Positions 1 through 8,479 of a stretch of 27,323 nucleotides of DNA are shown piece by piece. Position 1 is the first letter of the stretch. Every line of letters starts with the position of its first letter. The translations under genes were made by a program, and so were the position numbers. The notes below the pieces were generated by a model. It saw only the letters and a list, made by a program, of their open reading frames with translations. It was not told where the DNA came from and made no database searches. Origin of the DNA: an uncultured Lachnospiraceae bacterium (GTDB taxonomy: Bacteria; Bacillota; Clostridia; Lachnospirales; Lachnospiraceae). The stretch is from assembly GCA_910588845.1 (NCBI GenBank), contig CAJURU010000034.1, positions 1 through 27,323 on the forward strand, written 5' to 3'.

Positions 1-156
1 TAACCATGCGGCTTTCAGTCGCATTCACAAGTGTTTGGTGAATAATTAAGGTTAAGTTTAGAACATACGATACACGGCTTTATACAGCCAACGGCCGCAT
101 GTTTGCTATTTACCGTAACAATCCTTTCTCTTTGCCTGGTGTAAGAATTTCAAATC
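1..156. other. Intergenic end of window, no gene seen
   Basis: This stretch lies downstream of the BspA-like gene. It contains only short weak hairpins, for example GGCT/AGCC around 83-96, with no following T-run. I could not identify a convincing terminator or a small gene here. Confidence 0.5.
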
Positions 157-2625
157 TTAAGTTATCTTTTTACTCTTTATAATACTGCTCCAGGCGCCAT
201 ATAGCGGCTTCGTTTTACCGCCTGATTTTATATTCTTATAGGAGCGCACCCTGATATAATAATTCTTACCCCTTTTCAGCCCTTTAAAAGTTTGGCTTGT
301 TGTCTTATAACGACCGATTTTCTTAACCTTTACGCCTTTCTTAAACTTCCTATCTGTAGAATACTGCACTTGATAGCCTGTTGCCCTGATGTCCTTTTTC
401 CACTTGAGCGTTATCTTCTTTCCTTTTCTAGTCTTTGCACTTGCCTTCTGCTTCTTAGGGGTTATATCGACGGTAATTTTCACCGTTTTTTTGCGATATT
501 TTTCTGTCTCCTTCGCAGTCGCCGTTACGACAGCCCGGCCGGTTCCCTTTATCGTTACCATGCCTTTTTTGCTGACGGTAATAACTTTCTTATTGGAACT
601 CAAGTAGCTGATTGTTCCGTTTCCTTTCTTACGTTTTACATTAAGGCTGAATGGTTTACCGCCAAATGCTCTCTGGAATGATTTCTTATATTGCAATAGA
701 TGATCCTGCTTTTTATTCTCCGGGTTCTCTGGATTTCCTGGATTCCCAGGGTTGTCTGGATTGGCGGGATTATCAGGCTTAGGCAACTCAGATATTGTTT
801 TTACCACATGGATCGTTACACGGTCCGTAATAGTATCATTATGGTTATCAAAAGAAGCTGTTATCACAACTGTACCTGGTTTCTTAATATCAAGATAGGC
901 TCTTTGGGGATTATTTTCTGTAACCCTTACCGCAGCTACCTCCTCATTTTCACTCTTAAAAACAACTTCATGCGCCCCTGCATATCCGTTCGCTTCTGCC
1001 TCTAAATATATATCTGCCTCACCCACTGCAACCGTGCATTCTGTCACTCCCTCCTGCCAGTCCGCGCCGGTCCATCCATGAATCTTGAGCGAATGGCTGC
1101 TGCATGCATCAAACACTACTACTTCTGCTTGCTGCTTATGCCCGCTCTCGTCTGTGCCTGTGACGAGGCATTCTCCATATCCATGCGTGGTAATCTTTCC
1201 CAACACGGGGTCTACCTTTGCCACGGATTCATCCGAACTCTGCCATGTGATATTCTCCGTCGTGTCCACCGGCTCCTGGCTCCAACGAAGCTGCGCCTCT
1301 TCTCCTTTCGACAACAGAAACGAATTTTTGACGAGTTCAAATCCCTGGGACGGTTTTATGGCAATCCGCACAGTGACATTATCCCTGCATTGCTCGGACA
1401 CTGCCGCTTCTGCCGCCTCCTTCATTGCCTGATTCTTTACGGTCACGGTTGAACCTGCCGGGAGGTCGTAGAAGGTATCAGAGGCCAAGATACCCTGCGG
1501 TAACGTAGAAGGTTCGTCATGTTTATATATGATATTGACAGGATTCTTCATTCCATAGAAAGAGCCATATTGCCCTTGCATGATTAGTCTTACAGAAGAT
1601 GGAACGACTATGTTCCCTATACACCCTACATCTCGAAACGCATCTGCATATATACTCTGTACGCCATTTGGAATACAAAAAGTCTCTGCCTGCCGTTTCG
1701 GCGGATAAAAATAGAGCTCATTTGTTCTGTCGTCAAATCCACCATTTGTCTCAAAAAGTACACCATCAACATCATAAATAATCTCAGATTCGGAATGGAC
1801 TGCCTCCATAGACAAACAGCCGCTAAATATGTGATTCCCTACTTCCTTCATAGTTACTGGCAAAGAAATCTCTTTTAAGGACGTACAATCTGCAAACGCA
1901 CATGTATCAATCCCCCAAAGCTGTCTGGACATTTTCACTTCCTTTAAATTTTCGCAGTGATAAAACGCATTTTCCATTATTCGGAATACATTGTCTGAGA
2001 TAATAACCTTTTCCAAAGTTGGATTGTAAGCAAAAGCATCTTCATTGATTTCCTGCACCGGCTTTCCGCCAATGTGAGTAGGAATTGTCACTTCTGTTTC
2101 TAGTCCCACATATCCGTCAATTGTAACGCCCTCGTATCCTTGCAAAATTATCTTGTCACTGTAAATCAAGTGATCGTCTGTCTCTTTCTGTTGTTCGGAA
2201 AGAATGGCAAATGTGCAACTTACACTACCTTTGTAATTTCCTTTTCCAATTACCCATAATCCGGTAATTTTATCGTTGATACCTGTTACACTCTTTATCA
2301 TCCACGGATTTGTATTGATATTTACGTTATCGGCAAGACTCATAGCACTGACATTATAGTCTGTTCCCTCCACTAATGTATAATCGCCGTCTTTGATCGT
2401 GATTTCCGGTTTAATCTCATTTCCTGTATACTTCTGAGGAGGCAACATAATCAATCTTTCTCCCGAACCTGCATATATGAGTTCTTCCCTCATTTCAAGA
2501 AACGTACATTCCGATATATCTTTTACCTCTTCCTGCACCTTTTCTGCCTGCACTTGAAATCCAGTTACATGAATACTTGCAGACAAAACCACTGCTGCCA
2601 ATGCCATACTTATTAATCTTTTCAT
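157..2625 (-). CDS. Secreted BspA-type leucine-rich repeat protein with Ig-like and Fn3 domains
   Basis: A secreted or wall-associated surface protein of 822 residues, probably adhesive. It opens with a signal peptide (MKRLISMALAAVVLSAS). At roughly residues 165-285 there are BspA/LRR_5-type cassettes of the form 'AFxxCxxLKEVxxP'. A Big_2 bacterial Ig-like domain follows at about 425-505, then a Pro/Asn/Gly-rich linker near 620-645. A second lysine-rich Big_2-like domain and a C-terminal Fn3-like domain (KITLKW...GYQVQYS...YYIRVRSY) close the protein. The ATG at 2625 is chosen because a GGAAAGG purine run sits just upstream; an in-frame TTG at 2649 would add eight residues through that site. 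No LPxTG motif is visible; the very basic C-terminus could hold the protein on the wall by charge (inference). It is separated from the Tad-like operon by a terminator-like hairpin and has its own promoter. Ligand unknown. Confidence 0.9.
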   Translation of the reverse strand: MKRLISMALAAVVLSASIHVTGFQVQAEKVQEEVKDISECTFLEMREELIYAGSGERLIMLPPQKYTGNEIKPEITIKDGDYTLVEGTDYNVSAMSLADNVNINTNPWMIKSVTGINDKITGLWVIGKGNYKGSVSCTFAILSEQQKETDDHLIYSDKIILQGYEGVTIDGYVGLETEVTIPTHIGGKPVQEINEDAFAYNPTLEKVIISDNVFRIMENAFYHCENLKEVKMSRQLWGIDTCAFADCTSLKEISLPVTMKEVGNHIFSGCLSMEAVHSESEIIYDVDGVLFETNGGFDDRTNELYFYPPKRQAETFCIPNGVQSIYADAFRDVGCIGNIVVPSSVRLIMQGQYGSFYGMKNPVNIIYKHDEPSTLPQGILASDTFYDLPAGSTVTVKNQAMKEAAEAAVSEQCRDNVTVRIAIKPSQGFELVKNSFLLSKGEEAQLRWSQEPVDTTENITWQSSDESVAKVDPVLGKITTHGYGECLVTGTDESGHKQQAEVVVFDACSSHSLKIHGWTGADWQEGVTECTVAVGEADIYLEAEANGYAGAHEVVFKSENEEVAAVRVTENNPQRAYLDIKKPGTVVITASFDNHNDTITDRVTIHVVKTISELPKPDNPANPDNPGNPGNPENPENKKQDHLLQYKKSFQRAFGGKPFSLNVKRKKGNGTISYLSSNKKVITVSKKGMVTIKGTGRAVVTATAKETEKYRKKTVKITVDITPKKQKASAKTRKGKKITLKWKKDIRATGYQVQYSTDRKFKKGVKVKKIGRYKTTSQTFKGLKRGKNYYIRVRSYKNIKSGGKTKPLYGAWSSIIKSKKIT

Positions 2626-2679
2626 CCCCTTAACCTTTCCTTCCCTCAAAATATATTTTCTGTTGTTTGTAAGGCTTAC

Positions 2680-2708
2680 ATTATACCATTTCCTTTATTG
2701 AAAAACAA
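2680..2708 (-). promoter_or_regulatory. Sigma-A-type promoter of the BspA-like gene
   Basis: On the minus strand, TTGTTT (2703-2708) and TATAAT (2680-2685) are separated by 17 bp. The -10 box is preceded by TGG, giving an extended -10. The predicted transcript starts about 45 bases before the chosen ATG. Confidence 0.65.
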
Positions 2709-2724
2709 AACATTTTTCAATAAA
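2694..2724. promoter_or_regulatory. 31-bp perfect inverted repeat over the -35 box, operator candidate
   Basis: TTTATTGAAAAA (2694-2705) and TTTTTCAATAAA (2713-2724) are exact reverse complements with a 7-base spacer. The repeat covers the -35 box of the BspA-like gene, a typical position for a repressor operator. It is not followed by a coding region end, so a terminator role is less likely. The binding protein is unknown. Confidence 0.5.
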
Positions 2725-2790
2725 TTTTTCTGTTTCATATATAAGTGAGCATCCTAACTGTCATACCTTATTATAGGAGATTATTTATTT

Positions 2791-2821
2791 AGAGAGAGCG
2801 GCGGCAAGCACCGCTCCCTCT
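2791..2821 (-). terminator. Terminator-like hairpin after the 1253-residue protein gene
   Basis: On the minus strand AGAGGGAGCGG (2811-2821) pairs with the complementary CCGCTCTCTCT (2791-2801), one G-U pair included. The following bases are AT-rich (TAAATAAATAATC) rather than a pure T-run. It lies ten bases past the stop codon at 2831. Confidence 0.55.
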
Positions 2822-2830
2822 TTAAGCTCT

Positions 2831-5800
2831 CTATTTCCTGCAATGGGCAAATTTTGCCGCAAACTCCTGGTTCGCTTCTTGTCCAAGCTTCCAGCTTCCT
2901 TTCCCACCTTGAGTAATCCAATCCTGAACGGCAAGCACATCTTCATGGGTAAAAACCCACGTCTGCATGGGCGTATCATTTCTCAGAATACTTTTCAGAT
3001 AGGCAAAATTTTGCGGCTCCCTCCAGGCAGAATTCTCCTCGAGGGTATTCAGATATTTCTCCGATATATAACGGACATAGTGTTGAGGCATCTCGGCAAT
3101 CGCTGCATCCTCATCCCATACTACAACTTTTACCGTCTTATAGGACGTCTTTTTATAAGCATCTGTTACTTGGTAAGTAACATTAAATTCTGCCTTTGCT
3201 TCTGTCTGCATCTTGATCAACTGAGGATTGAAATCTTTCAGTTTCAACTCGCCAGTAATATTGCCGTCTTCCTCATCTTCTGCGGATGCCCGCCCGATTA
3301 ATGCCGTAGACGTAATTTCTCCACGGTTTGCCTCCTCCTTCAAGTAATAGAATATCTCCTCGCTGCTGATTTTGGGATAATTGTTATATTTTACCCTAAC
3401 CGGAATCTGTTCTTCCGTGATGTTCCCTATGCTATCCGTAACCGCAAACGTTACAAGCACATCGACAACTTCATTTTTTTCGAGTTTGAGGTAATAAGTG
3501 TCAAGAAGAAAATCTCCCGGCACATCTTTCTCATAAGTATTCTCATAGGCTGCCTGGCTGTGATTCTTCGATTCTGGATAGGTCACTTTTACAATACGCA
3601 GATTATCATTCAGGTCTGTGATACCAGATATGTTATGCATATTATTATCCTCATTATCATGTGCAGTCAACCGACGAACGAGTTTCTCTTTTGTTACTTC
3701 CTCCCCCTCATAAAATTCCATTTTCTCCCCAGGCGTCACTACAATGGTAGGACACGAATCCCACTTTGCCCGAAAATTAATATACTCCACTGCATGTATG
3801 CTATTAGGCTTTCCTGTTGCTTTTAAATTCTCTTTCCAAACTTTTTCCGCTCCTACAGAAGTATTAAATAATGCCGCTAGAGCACTAATTGGTTTTACTA
3901 CTTCATAGGTTTGTACATCTTCCGCTGGATGGTCTGAGATAATCTTTTTCTTTTTTGCTACCCTGTAAATAAATGTCTGCCACTCCTTTTGCTTTTCTCG
4001 ATAAGAAGTTTTTGAATCCATCTCCCACCCCTGAAAGCTATACCTCACTCTACACTCGTATTCCTTCCGGTCTTTTGTATATTTCTTCTCAATCCTCTCC
4101 TTGGCAAAGCCATTCTCCCGGAACTGATACATATTTTCTAAAGAGACATCATATTCCAGCATATTTCTGCCAAAAGTAGCGCCGTTGCCGCTGTATGCCA
4201 TATTAACGTCTTTGTAACGGAAGTAACGCTGTACATTTCCGGGCGCCTGGATATTTTTAATCTCCGAACAGCCATAATACTCATATAATTGATATTCTGC
4301 TTCATACGTCCCCCAGGCGTCGCCTGCAAGACTGCCCCCTGCTCCTGCTTCTTCTGCGTCCTTCTCCCCCAGCTTTACAAGCGTTCGGAAACGCCCATCT
4401 TTAAAATATATGAATCTGTCACAGAGAGACTTGTTTTCTTTCCATACTTCTAACCGATATGCTGCTCCTTCTGGAACCGTAAGCGGTAATTCGGCGTTCT
4501 GGGTGCCCCCTGTACTTCCCGAGGCAGAGCCCGCGCCCAGAGACGATTGAAATTTGCCAATTTCTGTTCCTTTCGGCTGCGCTGTAAGCGAAATGTCACA
4601 CCCTGTCTGCTTGGTATGAACAGACACCTTCCTGGCGCGGCTGTCATAACTAAGGTACACACCTAACTCTTCCCTGTTATCTCCCTCTGTCTTCGTTAAA
4701 TCACATGGAATATCTGCATAGTCCTCGCACCCAATCATATAATCGTACTTGGCATACCATGTCTCATTGCCTATGGCTGCTTTCCTTTTCAATCCATATT
4801 CTGTCAGATGCCCGCTGCTGTCAATCATCTTCTTTTCCAGTTGACTGTTAGAATCATCAACCAAACCCATTCCTTTAAAATAGTAGCCTTGGAACAGATA
4901 CCCGGATTTCTTTGGCAGGACAATCGACTGTCCTGATGAGAATGCTTTGCTGCCTGCACTGTCAAAAAACAGCCCCGTATCATACTTTTTATAAAGCTTT
5001 CCAGTTCCCGCCCTATTTGGATTCTCAAGCCCATTATTCAGAGTAATCGTATAGACGCTCGGTTTCCACTGCGCATACACAACAATTTCCTGATCCCCAT
5101 TCTTGAGTTCCGGCGCATAATCTGTCATCTCATATCCGACATCCTGGTCAAAAGCTTTCCCTGTACCGTCTGGTTTTGTGTTCCATTCTGCGCCGTCGTT
5201 TCTCACATATCCAGTTCTTAACAACAGGAAAGATGAGAAATTTGCCAAATCCATTTTTCCTGATTTATAATTCCATTTATTGGCAAATATATCTATTTTA
5301 TTAGGAGCATTCATCCCATTTACAGAACCACCGTTTGCATTGTACCTTACTGTCAACGTATTAACACGCCACTGCGCATACAAAGTTACTTCTCCGCCGT
5401 TTGCGGATGTTAAATTTTCTGTCTTTTGCCCCAGCTTATATGTTGTTCCCTTACCGTCCTTCCTGGTATTCCACTCTATCAGAGTATAACCGGCACGCTT
5501 ATATCCATTTCCATTGCTTAAAGACACTTTATCCCCATAGACCGTATTCTGACAATTGATCGTTCCCCTACCGCCATTGGCGTTGTACTTTATCGAATAA
5601 TTATTGGGTACTTTCTTATATATTGTAAATGTATGCTGGAATTCTGTGGGATGAAATTCAATGATTCCACTGTCCCCACCTTTGCATCCCAGCCACACAT
5701 GGGATTCCCCTGCTTTACAATACTTGCCCGAATTAGGACAGTAAGAATAATGTACCTCAAAATATGCATATGCGGCATATCCGTCCACGCAGAGATAAGG

Positions 5801-6592
5801 ACCTGCCAGCAGTTCTTTGTTCATTCCCGGCGCATCCACTTTTGCCTCCAACCGTAAATGTGTGACCGTATTTTCTTTTCCGCCCTTATCATCTGCGACT
5901 GTATTCGCCGTATACTTTTTGTTTTTCAATTTTCCCGTCAGCTCAATATTGTTTATCAATTCATTTCTTGTCGGATTCAGCGGTTGGTCTGAGCGCCTGC
6001 ATTTTATGCTTGCATTGATGGTGGAAGGCGTATGAACGCATTTGACTTTGCGGCTTGGCATGATATGATAGCCTTCCTCTTTTAAGAACTCAACGCTTTC
6101 ACCTTTCTCCAGGGTGAGGTTCTTTTCCTCCCCATCCAGTTTTACCTCCACAGACGGCACTGCTGCCCGCCTATCTTCGGAAACTTCTTCCAGGTTCTCA
6201 GCAGTTTCTTCTCTCTGCCTTTTTTCATGCTCCTCTTCGGAATATTTTATTACTTTTTTATCATCACCTCCCTGAGATTTCAATTCAGCCGTTTCTACAC
6301 GACCTTTCTCATTATCCTCCTTCACGATGTCCGTCTCTACTTCTCCTACAGGCACATCCCTCTCTTCTGAAATGTCCGGTCCTGATATAGCCTCTTTCTT
6401 CTTAGGAACCTTTAAAGTCTGTTCTGCGTATTCCTCTTCGCCAAGCAAAATATGCGCAGGCTCTTCCTGCTTTTGGGCTTGTTCACTCAAAGCTTCCTCT
6501 CCCGGATACCGGAAACTCTGTTCCTGCCAGGAAACAGGGAGACCTGTTATCAGAAATACTGCCGATAACCATATGCTTAGAAATATTTTCAT
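2831..6592 (-). CDS. Giant secreted InlB B-repeat surface protein of the Tad-like locus
   Basis: A 1253-residue secreted protein, likely the adhesin or tip-like partner of the upstream pilus-like genes (inference from position). It starts with a short signal peptide (MKIFLSIWLSAVFLITGLP). Residues about 45-160 are a Glu/Lys-rich, probably disordered stretch. A cysteine-containing region follows at about 175-305. Three InlB/Listeria-Bacteroides repeats lie at about 332-408, 411-509 and 513-615; the first two carry the YNANGG and YAQW signatures, the third is divergent. The C-terminal half contains bacterial Ig or cadherin-like stretches such as 'EDGNITGELKL' and 'YQVTDAYKKTSYKTVKVVVWD'. No LPxTG or C-terminal membrane anchor is seen. 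The start has an excellent AAAGGAGG site. It follows the 195-residue pseudopilin-like gene by 43 bases and is the last gene of the operon. Confidence 0.85.
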   Translation of the reverse strand: MKIFLSIWLSAVFLITGLPVSWQEQSFRYPGEEALSEQAQKQEEPAHILLGEEEYAEQTLKVPKKKEAISGPDISEERDVPVGEVETDIVKEDNEKGRVETAELKSQGGDDKKVIKYSEEEHEKRQREETAENLEEVSEDRRAAVPSVEVKLDGEEKNLTLEKGESVEFLKEEGYHIMPSRKVKCVHTPSTINASIKCRRSDQPLNPTRNELINNIELTGKLKNKKYTANTVADDKGGKENTVTHLRLEAKVDAPGMNKELLAGPYLCVDGYAAYAYFEVHYSYCPNSGKYCKAGESHVWLGCKGGDSGIIEFHPTEFQHTFTIYKKVPNNYSIKYNANGGRGTINCQNTVYGDKVSLSNGNGYKRAGYTLIEWNTRKDGKGTTYKLGQKTENLTSANGGEVTLYAQWRVNTLTVRYNANGGSVNGMNAPNKIDIFANKWNYKSGKMDLANFSSFLLLRTGYVRNDGAEWNTKPDGTGKAFDQDVGYEMTDYAPELKNGDQEIVVYAQWKPSVYTITLNNGLENPNRAGTGKLYKKYDTGLFFDSAGSKAFSSGQSIVLPKKSGYLFQGYYFKGMGLVDDSNSQLEKKMIDSSGHLTEYGLKRKAAIGNETWYAKYDYMIGCEDYADIPCDLTKTEGDNREELGVYLSYDSRARKVSVHTKQTGCDISLTAQPKGTEIGKFQSSLGAGSASGSTGGTQNAELPLTVPEGAAYRLEVWKENKSLCDRFIYFKDGRFRTLVKLGEKDAEEAGAGGSLAGDAWGTYEAEYQLYEYYGCSEIKNIQAPGNVQRYFRYKDVNMAYSGNGATFGRNMLEYDVSLENMYQFRENGFAKERIEKKYTKDRKEYECRVRYSFQGWEMDSKTSYREKQKEWQTFIYRVAKKKKIISDHPAEDVQTYEVVKPISALAALFNTSVGAEKVWKENLKATGKPNSIHAVEYINFRAKWDSCPTIVVTPGEKMEFYEGEEVTKEKLVRRLTAHDNEDNNMHNISGITDLNDNLRIVKVTYPESKNHSQAAYENTYEKDVPGDFLLDTYYLKLEKNEVVDVLVTFAVTDSIGNITEEQIPVRVKYNNYPKISSEEIFYYLKEEANRGEITSTALIGRASAEDEEDGNITGELKLKDFNPQLIKMQTEAKAEFNVTYQVTDAYKKTSYKTVKVVVWDEDAAIAEMPQHYVRYISEKYLNTLEENSAWREPQNFAYLKSILRNDTPMQTWVFTHEDVLAVQDWITQGGKGSWKLGQEANQEFAAKFAHCRK

Positions 6593-6635
6593 GCAATTCC
6601 TCCTTTAAATTTTTATTGAAATACCGCTTACATTC

Positions 6636-7223
6636 TTATTCAAATACTGCTTCAAATACCATATCCTCTTCGGCCGTCATGCCTTCTTTGAGCCAACTGC
6701 CTTCTCCTGCCTTTTTCCATCCCCGAAATACGCTGCCACGCTTACCAGGCTCCCTGGGGATAACAATACGACTGCCCTTATACAGAGAATATTTTTCATA
6801 AACAGTCCCGGCTATGAGGAATTCTACTGTGCAGTACCCTCGTTTTTCTGAATACTCTTCTAAAATCACTGTCTTTCGGCAGACAGCCTGTTTCACTTTA
6901 TCATTTACGGTCTTATATGTCTCGGTGATTTCTACATCCAATACGCCTTTCTCCGTGTCTGCGGTAAGAATTTTTACTTTTATGCTGGCGTCAGAGGAAA
7001 TATGCATGAGCAGAGATTGCTGAAAATCTGCGATTAACTCCTGTTCATTGCCGATTTCATAGCTTCCATATTTCTTGAGCTGCTCCAATGTTTGTTCCAC
7101 TGCTGTATTCAATGCTTTATCCGCCTCGTTTACCCGAACATCACTGCCGCTGACAACCATCGCCCCGGCTATCACCATGATTGTGACCGCCAAGAGCGCA
7201 ATGCCGAAAATCATATGTTTCAT
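6636..7223 (-). CDS. TadE-like pseudopilin with C-terminal InlB-type repeat
   Basis: A 195-residue membrane-anchored protein. One hydrophobic helix begins almost at the N-terminus (residues 4-25, HMIFGIALLAVTIMVIAGAM), followed by an extracellular part, the layout of TadE/TadF minor pseudopilins. The last 45 residues read like a single InlB B-repeat: a 'GSRIVIPREPGKRGSVFRGW' start and a 'DMVFEAVFE' end match the 'GYTFKGW...LYAQW' pattern. The same repeat type occurs three times in the 1253-residue protein encoded next, suggesting the two share a structure or interact (inference). It sits 12 bases behind the preceding pseudopilin gene. No prepilin peptidase site is evident. Exact family is not certain. 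Confidence 0.75.
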   Translation of the reverse strand: MKHMIFGIALLAVTIMVIAGAMVVSGSDVRVNEADKALNTAVEQTLEQLKKYGSYEIGNEQELIADFQQSLLMHISSDASIKVKILTADTEKGVLDVEITETYKTVNDKVKQAVCRKTVILEEYSEKRGYCTVEFLIAGTVYEKYSLYKGSRIVIPREPGKRGSVFRGWKKAGEGSWLKEGMTAEEDMVFEAVFE

Positions 7224-7235
7224 ACTGTCTCCTTC

Positions 7236-7700
7236 CTATCTTCCGTCCACAAGAAGAGAAATCTTCACAGCGCTTCTTTTTCTCTGTTCGTCCGTTGCTG
7301 AAAGCAGAAATGTATATATCCCCCTTGCCGGAAATATTACCTGCCCGATTTCCTTGTTGTAACACTCCATTGCGCTCTCACCATCCTGGTCTATGATATC
7401 TAAAACCACAGGCTCTATAAAATTGCCATCCATATCTAGCGCTGTAAATACCTCTCGTACCAAAATGCATTCGCCGGCCTCCCAGCGCTTTTTCCCTACA
7501 CATTGGATAATTGGCAGTTCCCTTTCACATAACGCTTGCACTGTCTGTGCATCTGCCATCTGGGAAAAATCTTCTCCCGCTGTTTCCATGCGCCCGCCTA
7601 TTCTGGCGAATAAAGCGGCGCCCACAAGGATTGACACGACGGCAGAAAATACAATCGCCGGAAGAACCATTTCTGAAACCGCCTGATAAACTTTTTTCAT
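7236..7700 (-). CDS. TadE/TadF-like membrane-anchored pseudopilin
   Basis: A 154-residue protein with one N-terminal transmembrane helix at about residues 10-32 (MVLPAIVFSAVVSILVGAAL) and an outside domain with cysteines at 'QALCERELPIIQCVG'. This resembles small TadE/TadF-type pseudopilins, but the match is by layout only. The ATG at 7700 is preceded by AGGAGG at a four-base distance; an upstream in-frame start at 7715 would run through that site and is rejected. The site overlaps the stop codon region of the 46-residue gene before it, so the two are probably translated together. Confidence 0.75.
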   Translation of the reverse strand: MKKVYQAVSEMVLPAIVFSAVVSILVGAALFARIGGRMETAGEDFSQMADAQTVQALCERELPIIQCVGKKRWEAGECILVREVFTALDMDGNFIEPVVLDIIDQDGESAMECYNKEIGQVIFPARGIYTFLLSATDEQRKRSAVKISLLVDGR

Positions 7701-7708
7701 GAAACCTC

Positions 7709-7849
7709 CTAACAAATGCTCTGTGAAAACATCTTAATAGCCTCAAAAACCTGCCCTGTCGTTAGAAAAGCTGCCGCAAATCCGACCAGCAGTACAGATG
7801 TCACTGCCGCAATGATCAACTTACTGTATTCTTCCAATACTTCTCTCAT
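7709..7849 (-). CDS. 46-residue Flp-like pilin without leader
   Basis: A small single-helix protein starting MREVLEEYSKLIIAAVTS and ending MFSQSIC. The 'EEYS-x-x-I-I-x-A-V' stretch is shared with the 52-residue protein at 11197-11355 and resembles the Glu5-Tyr6 core at the start of mature Flp pilins. Unlike classic Flp prepilins, no Gly-ended leader precedes this core; the start codon is only six residues before the Tyr region. A GGGAGG site lies nine bases upstream, and an AAGGAG almost touches the ATG. It is too short for standard gene length cut-offs. The gene lies between other pilin-like genes on the same strand. Confidence 0.75.
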   Translation of the reverse strand: MREVLEEYSKLIIAAVTSVLLVGFAAAFLTTGQVFEAIKMFSQSIC

Positions 7850-7942
7850 TCTCCTTGACCTCCCAATGATAATTCTTCACTTCATTTCCCATTACTTGTT
7901 CTCCACTTTATTTCCTGTCACTGATTCTTTCATTTCAACTCT

Positions 7943-8050
7943 TTATCTCACCAACATTTCCAGCAAATATGCAAAGATTCCCAGCATACTGCCTCCGGCT
8001 ATCACATAAATGATAGAACCTCCAAATTCCTCTACGATATGTTTCATCAT
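7943..8050 (-). CDS. 35-residue Flp-like small membrane protein
   Basis: A tiny ORF, MMKHIVEEFGGSIIYVIAGG followed by a hydrophobic helix and LLEMLVR. The 'EEF-x-x-x-I-I' core parallels the 'EEYS...II' core of the 46- and 52-residue proteins of this locus, so it may be a third paralogue. The start is supported by GGGAGGTGG a few bases upstream; a second ATG at 8047 is possible. It begins 16 bases after the TadE-like gene stop. Function is unknown; a minor subunit is the simplest guess. About 90 bases with no visible gene separate it from the next small ORF. Confidence 0.65.
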   Translation of the reverse strand: MMKHIVEEFGGSIIYVIAGGSMLGIFAYLLEMLVR

Positions 8051-8066
8051 ATTCCACCTCCCTGAC

Positions 8067-8402
8067 TTATTTTGCAAATCCCCGCACCTGATGGTCTGTC
8101 ACTAGGTTCAGTACTGGGATTGCATATTCGTAATGCAGGATAACCTCGGCCATTTTCGTATGCTCCTGCGAATTATATACCATCGTCTTTACTACCAGCT
8201 CGTACCCGGCCTCTTTCGCCTGCTGTCTGCACGACGATATCACTGCATCGTTAAAATTGCTGCACTCTATCTCACTAATGACATCCGCATGATAATTTCT
8301 GGCGTTCGCAGACTGGATTCCGGCTGTCACCACGCCAATGCCAACCATCCCCGTCACCAGCAGAAAAAAAATTCCCAGATATGTTTTCATTATCTGTCCC
8401 AT
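8067..8402 (-). CDS. TadE-like pseudopilin, 111 residues
   Basis: A small protein with one N-terminal transmembrane helix (about residues 7-28, TYLGIFFLLVTGMVGIGVVT) and an outside domain with two cysteines. Layout and position directly after the membrane platform gene fit a minor pseudopilin of a Tad-like system. The start is uncertain: the ATG at 8402 has a purine-rich AGAGAGAGAA upstream, while the ATG at 8390 has no clear binding site. Helix and locus context are seen directly; the pseudopilin role is inferred. Confidence 0.7.
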   Translation of the reverse strand: MGQIMKTYLGIFFLLVTGMVGIGVVTAGIQSANARNYHADVISEIECSNFNDAVISSCRQQAKEAGYELVVKTMVYNSQEHTKMAEVILHYEYAIPVLNLVTDHQVRGFAK

Positions 8403-8479
8403 GATTCTCTCTCTTTCTCAATCTTTATTTATATTTACATAAGGTCTTGCCGCCTCTTGCTGCCGAGACACCTGGCATT

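Noticed and set aside
7850..7942. Third tiny ORF between the 35- and 46-residue genes
   Set aside because: The only candidate (13 codons from an ATG) is too short, lacks a hydrophobic helix and has no binding site.
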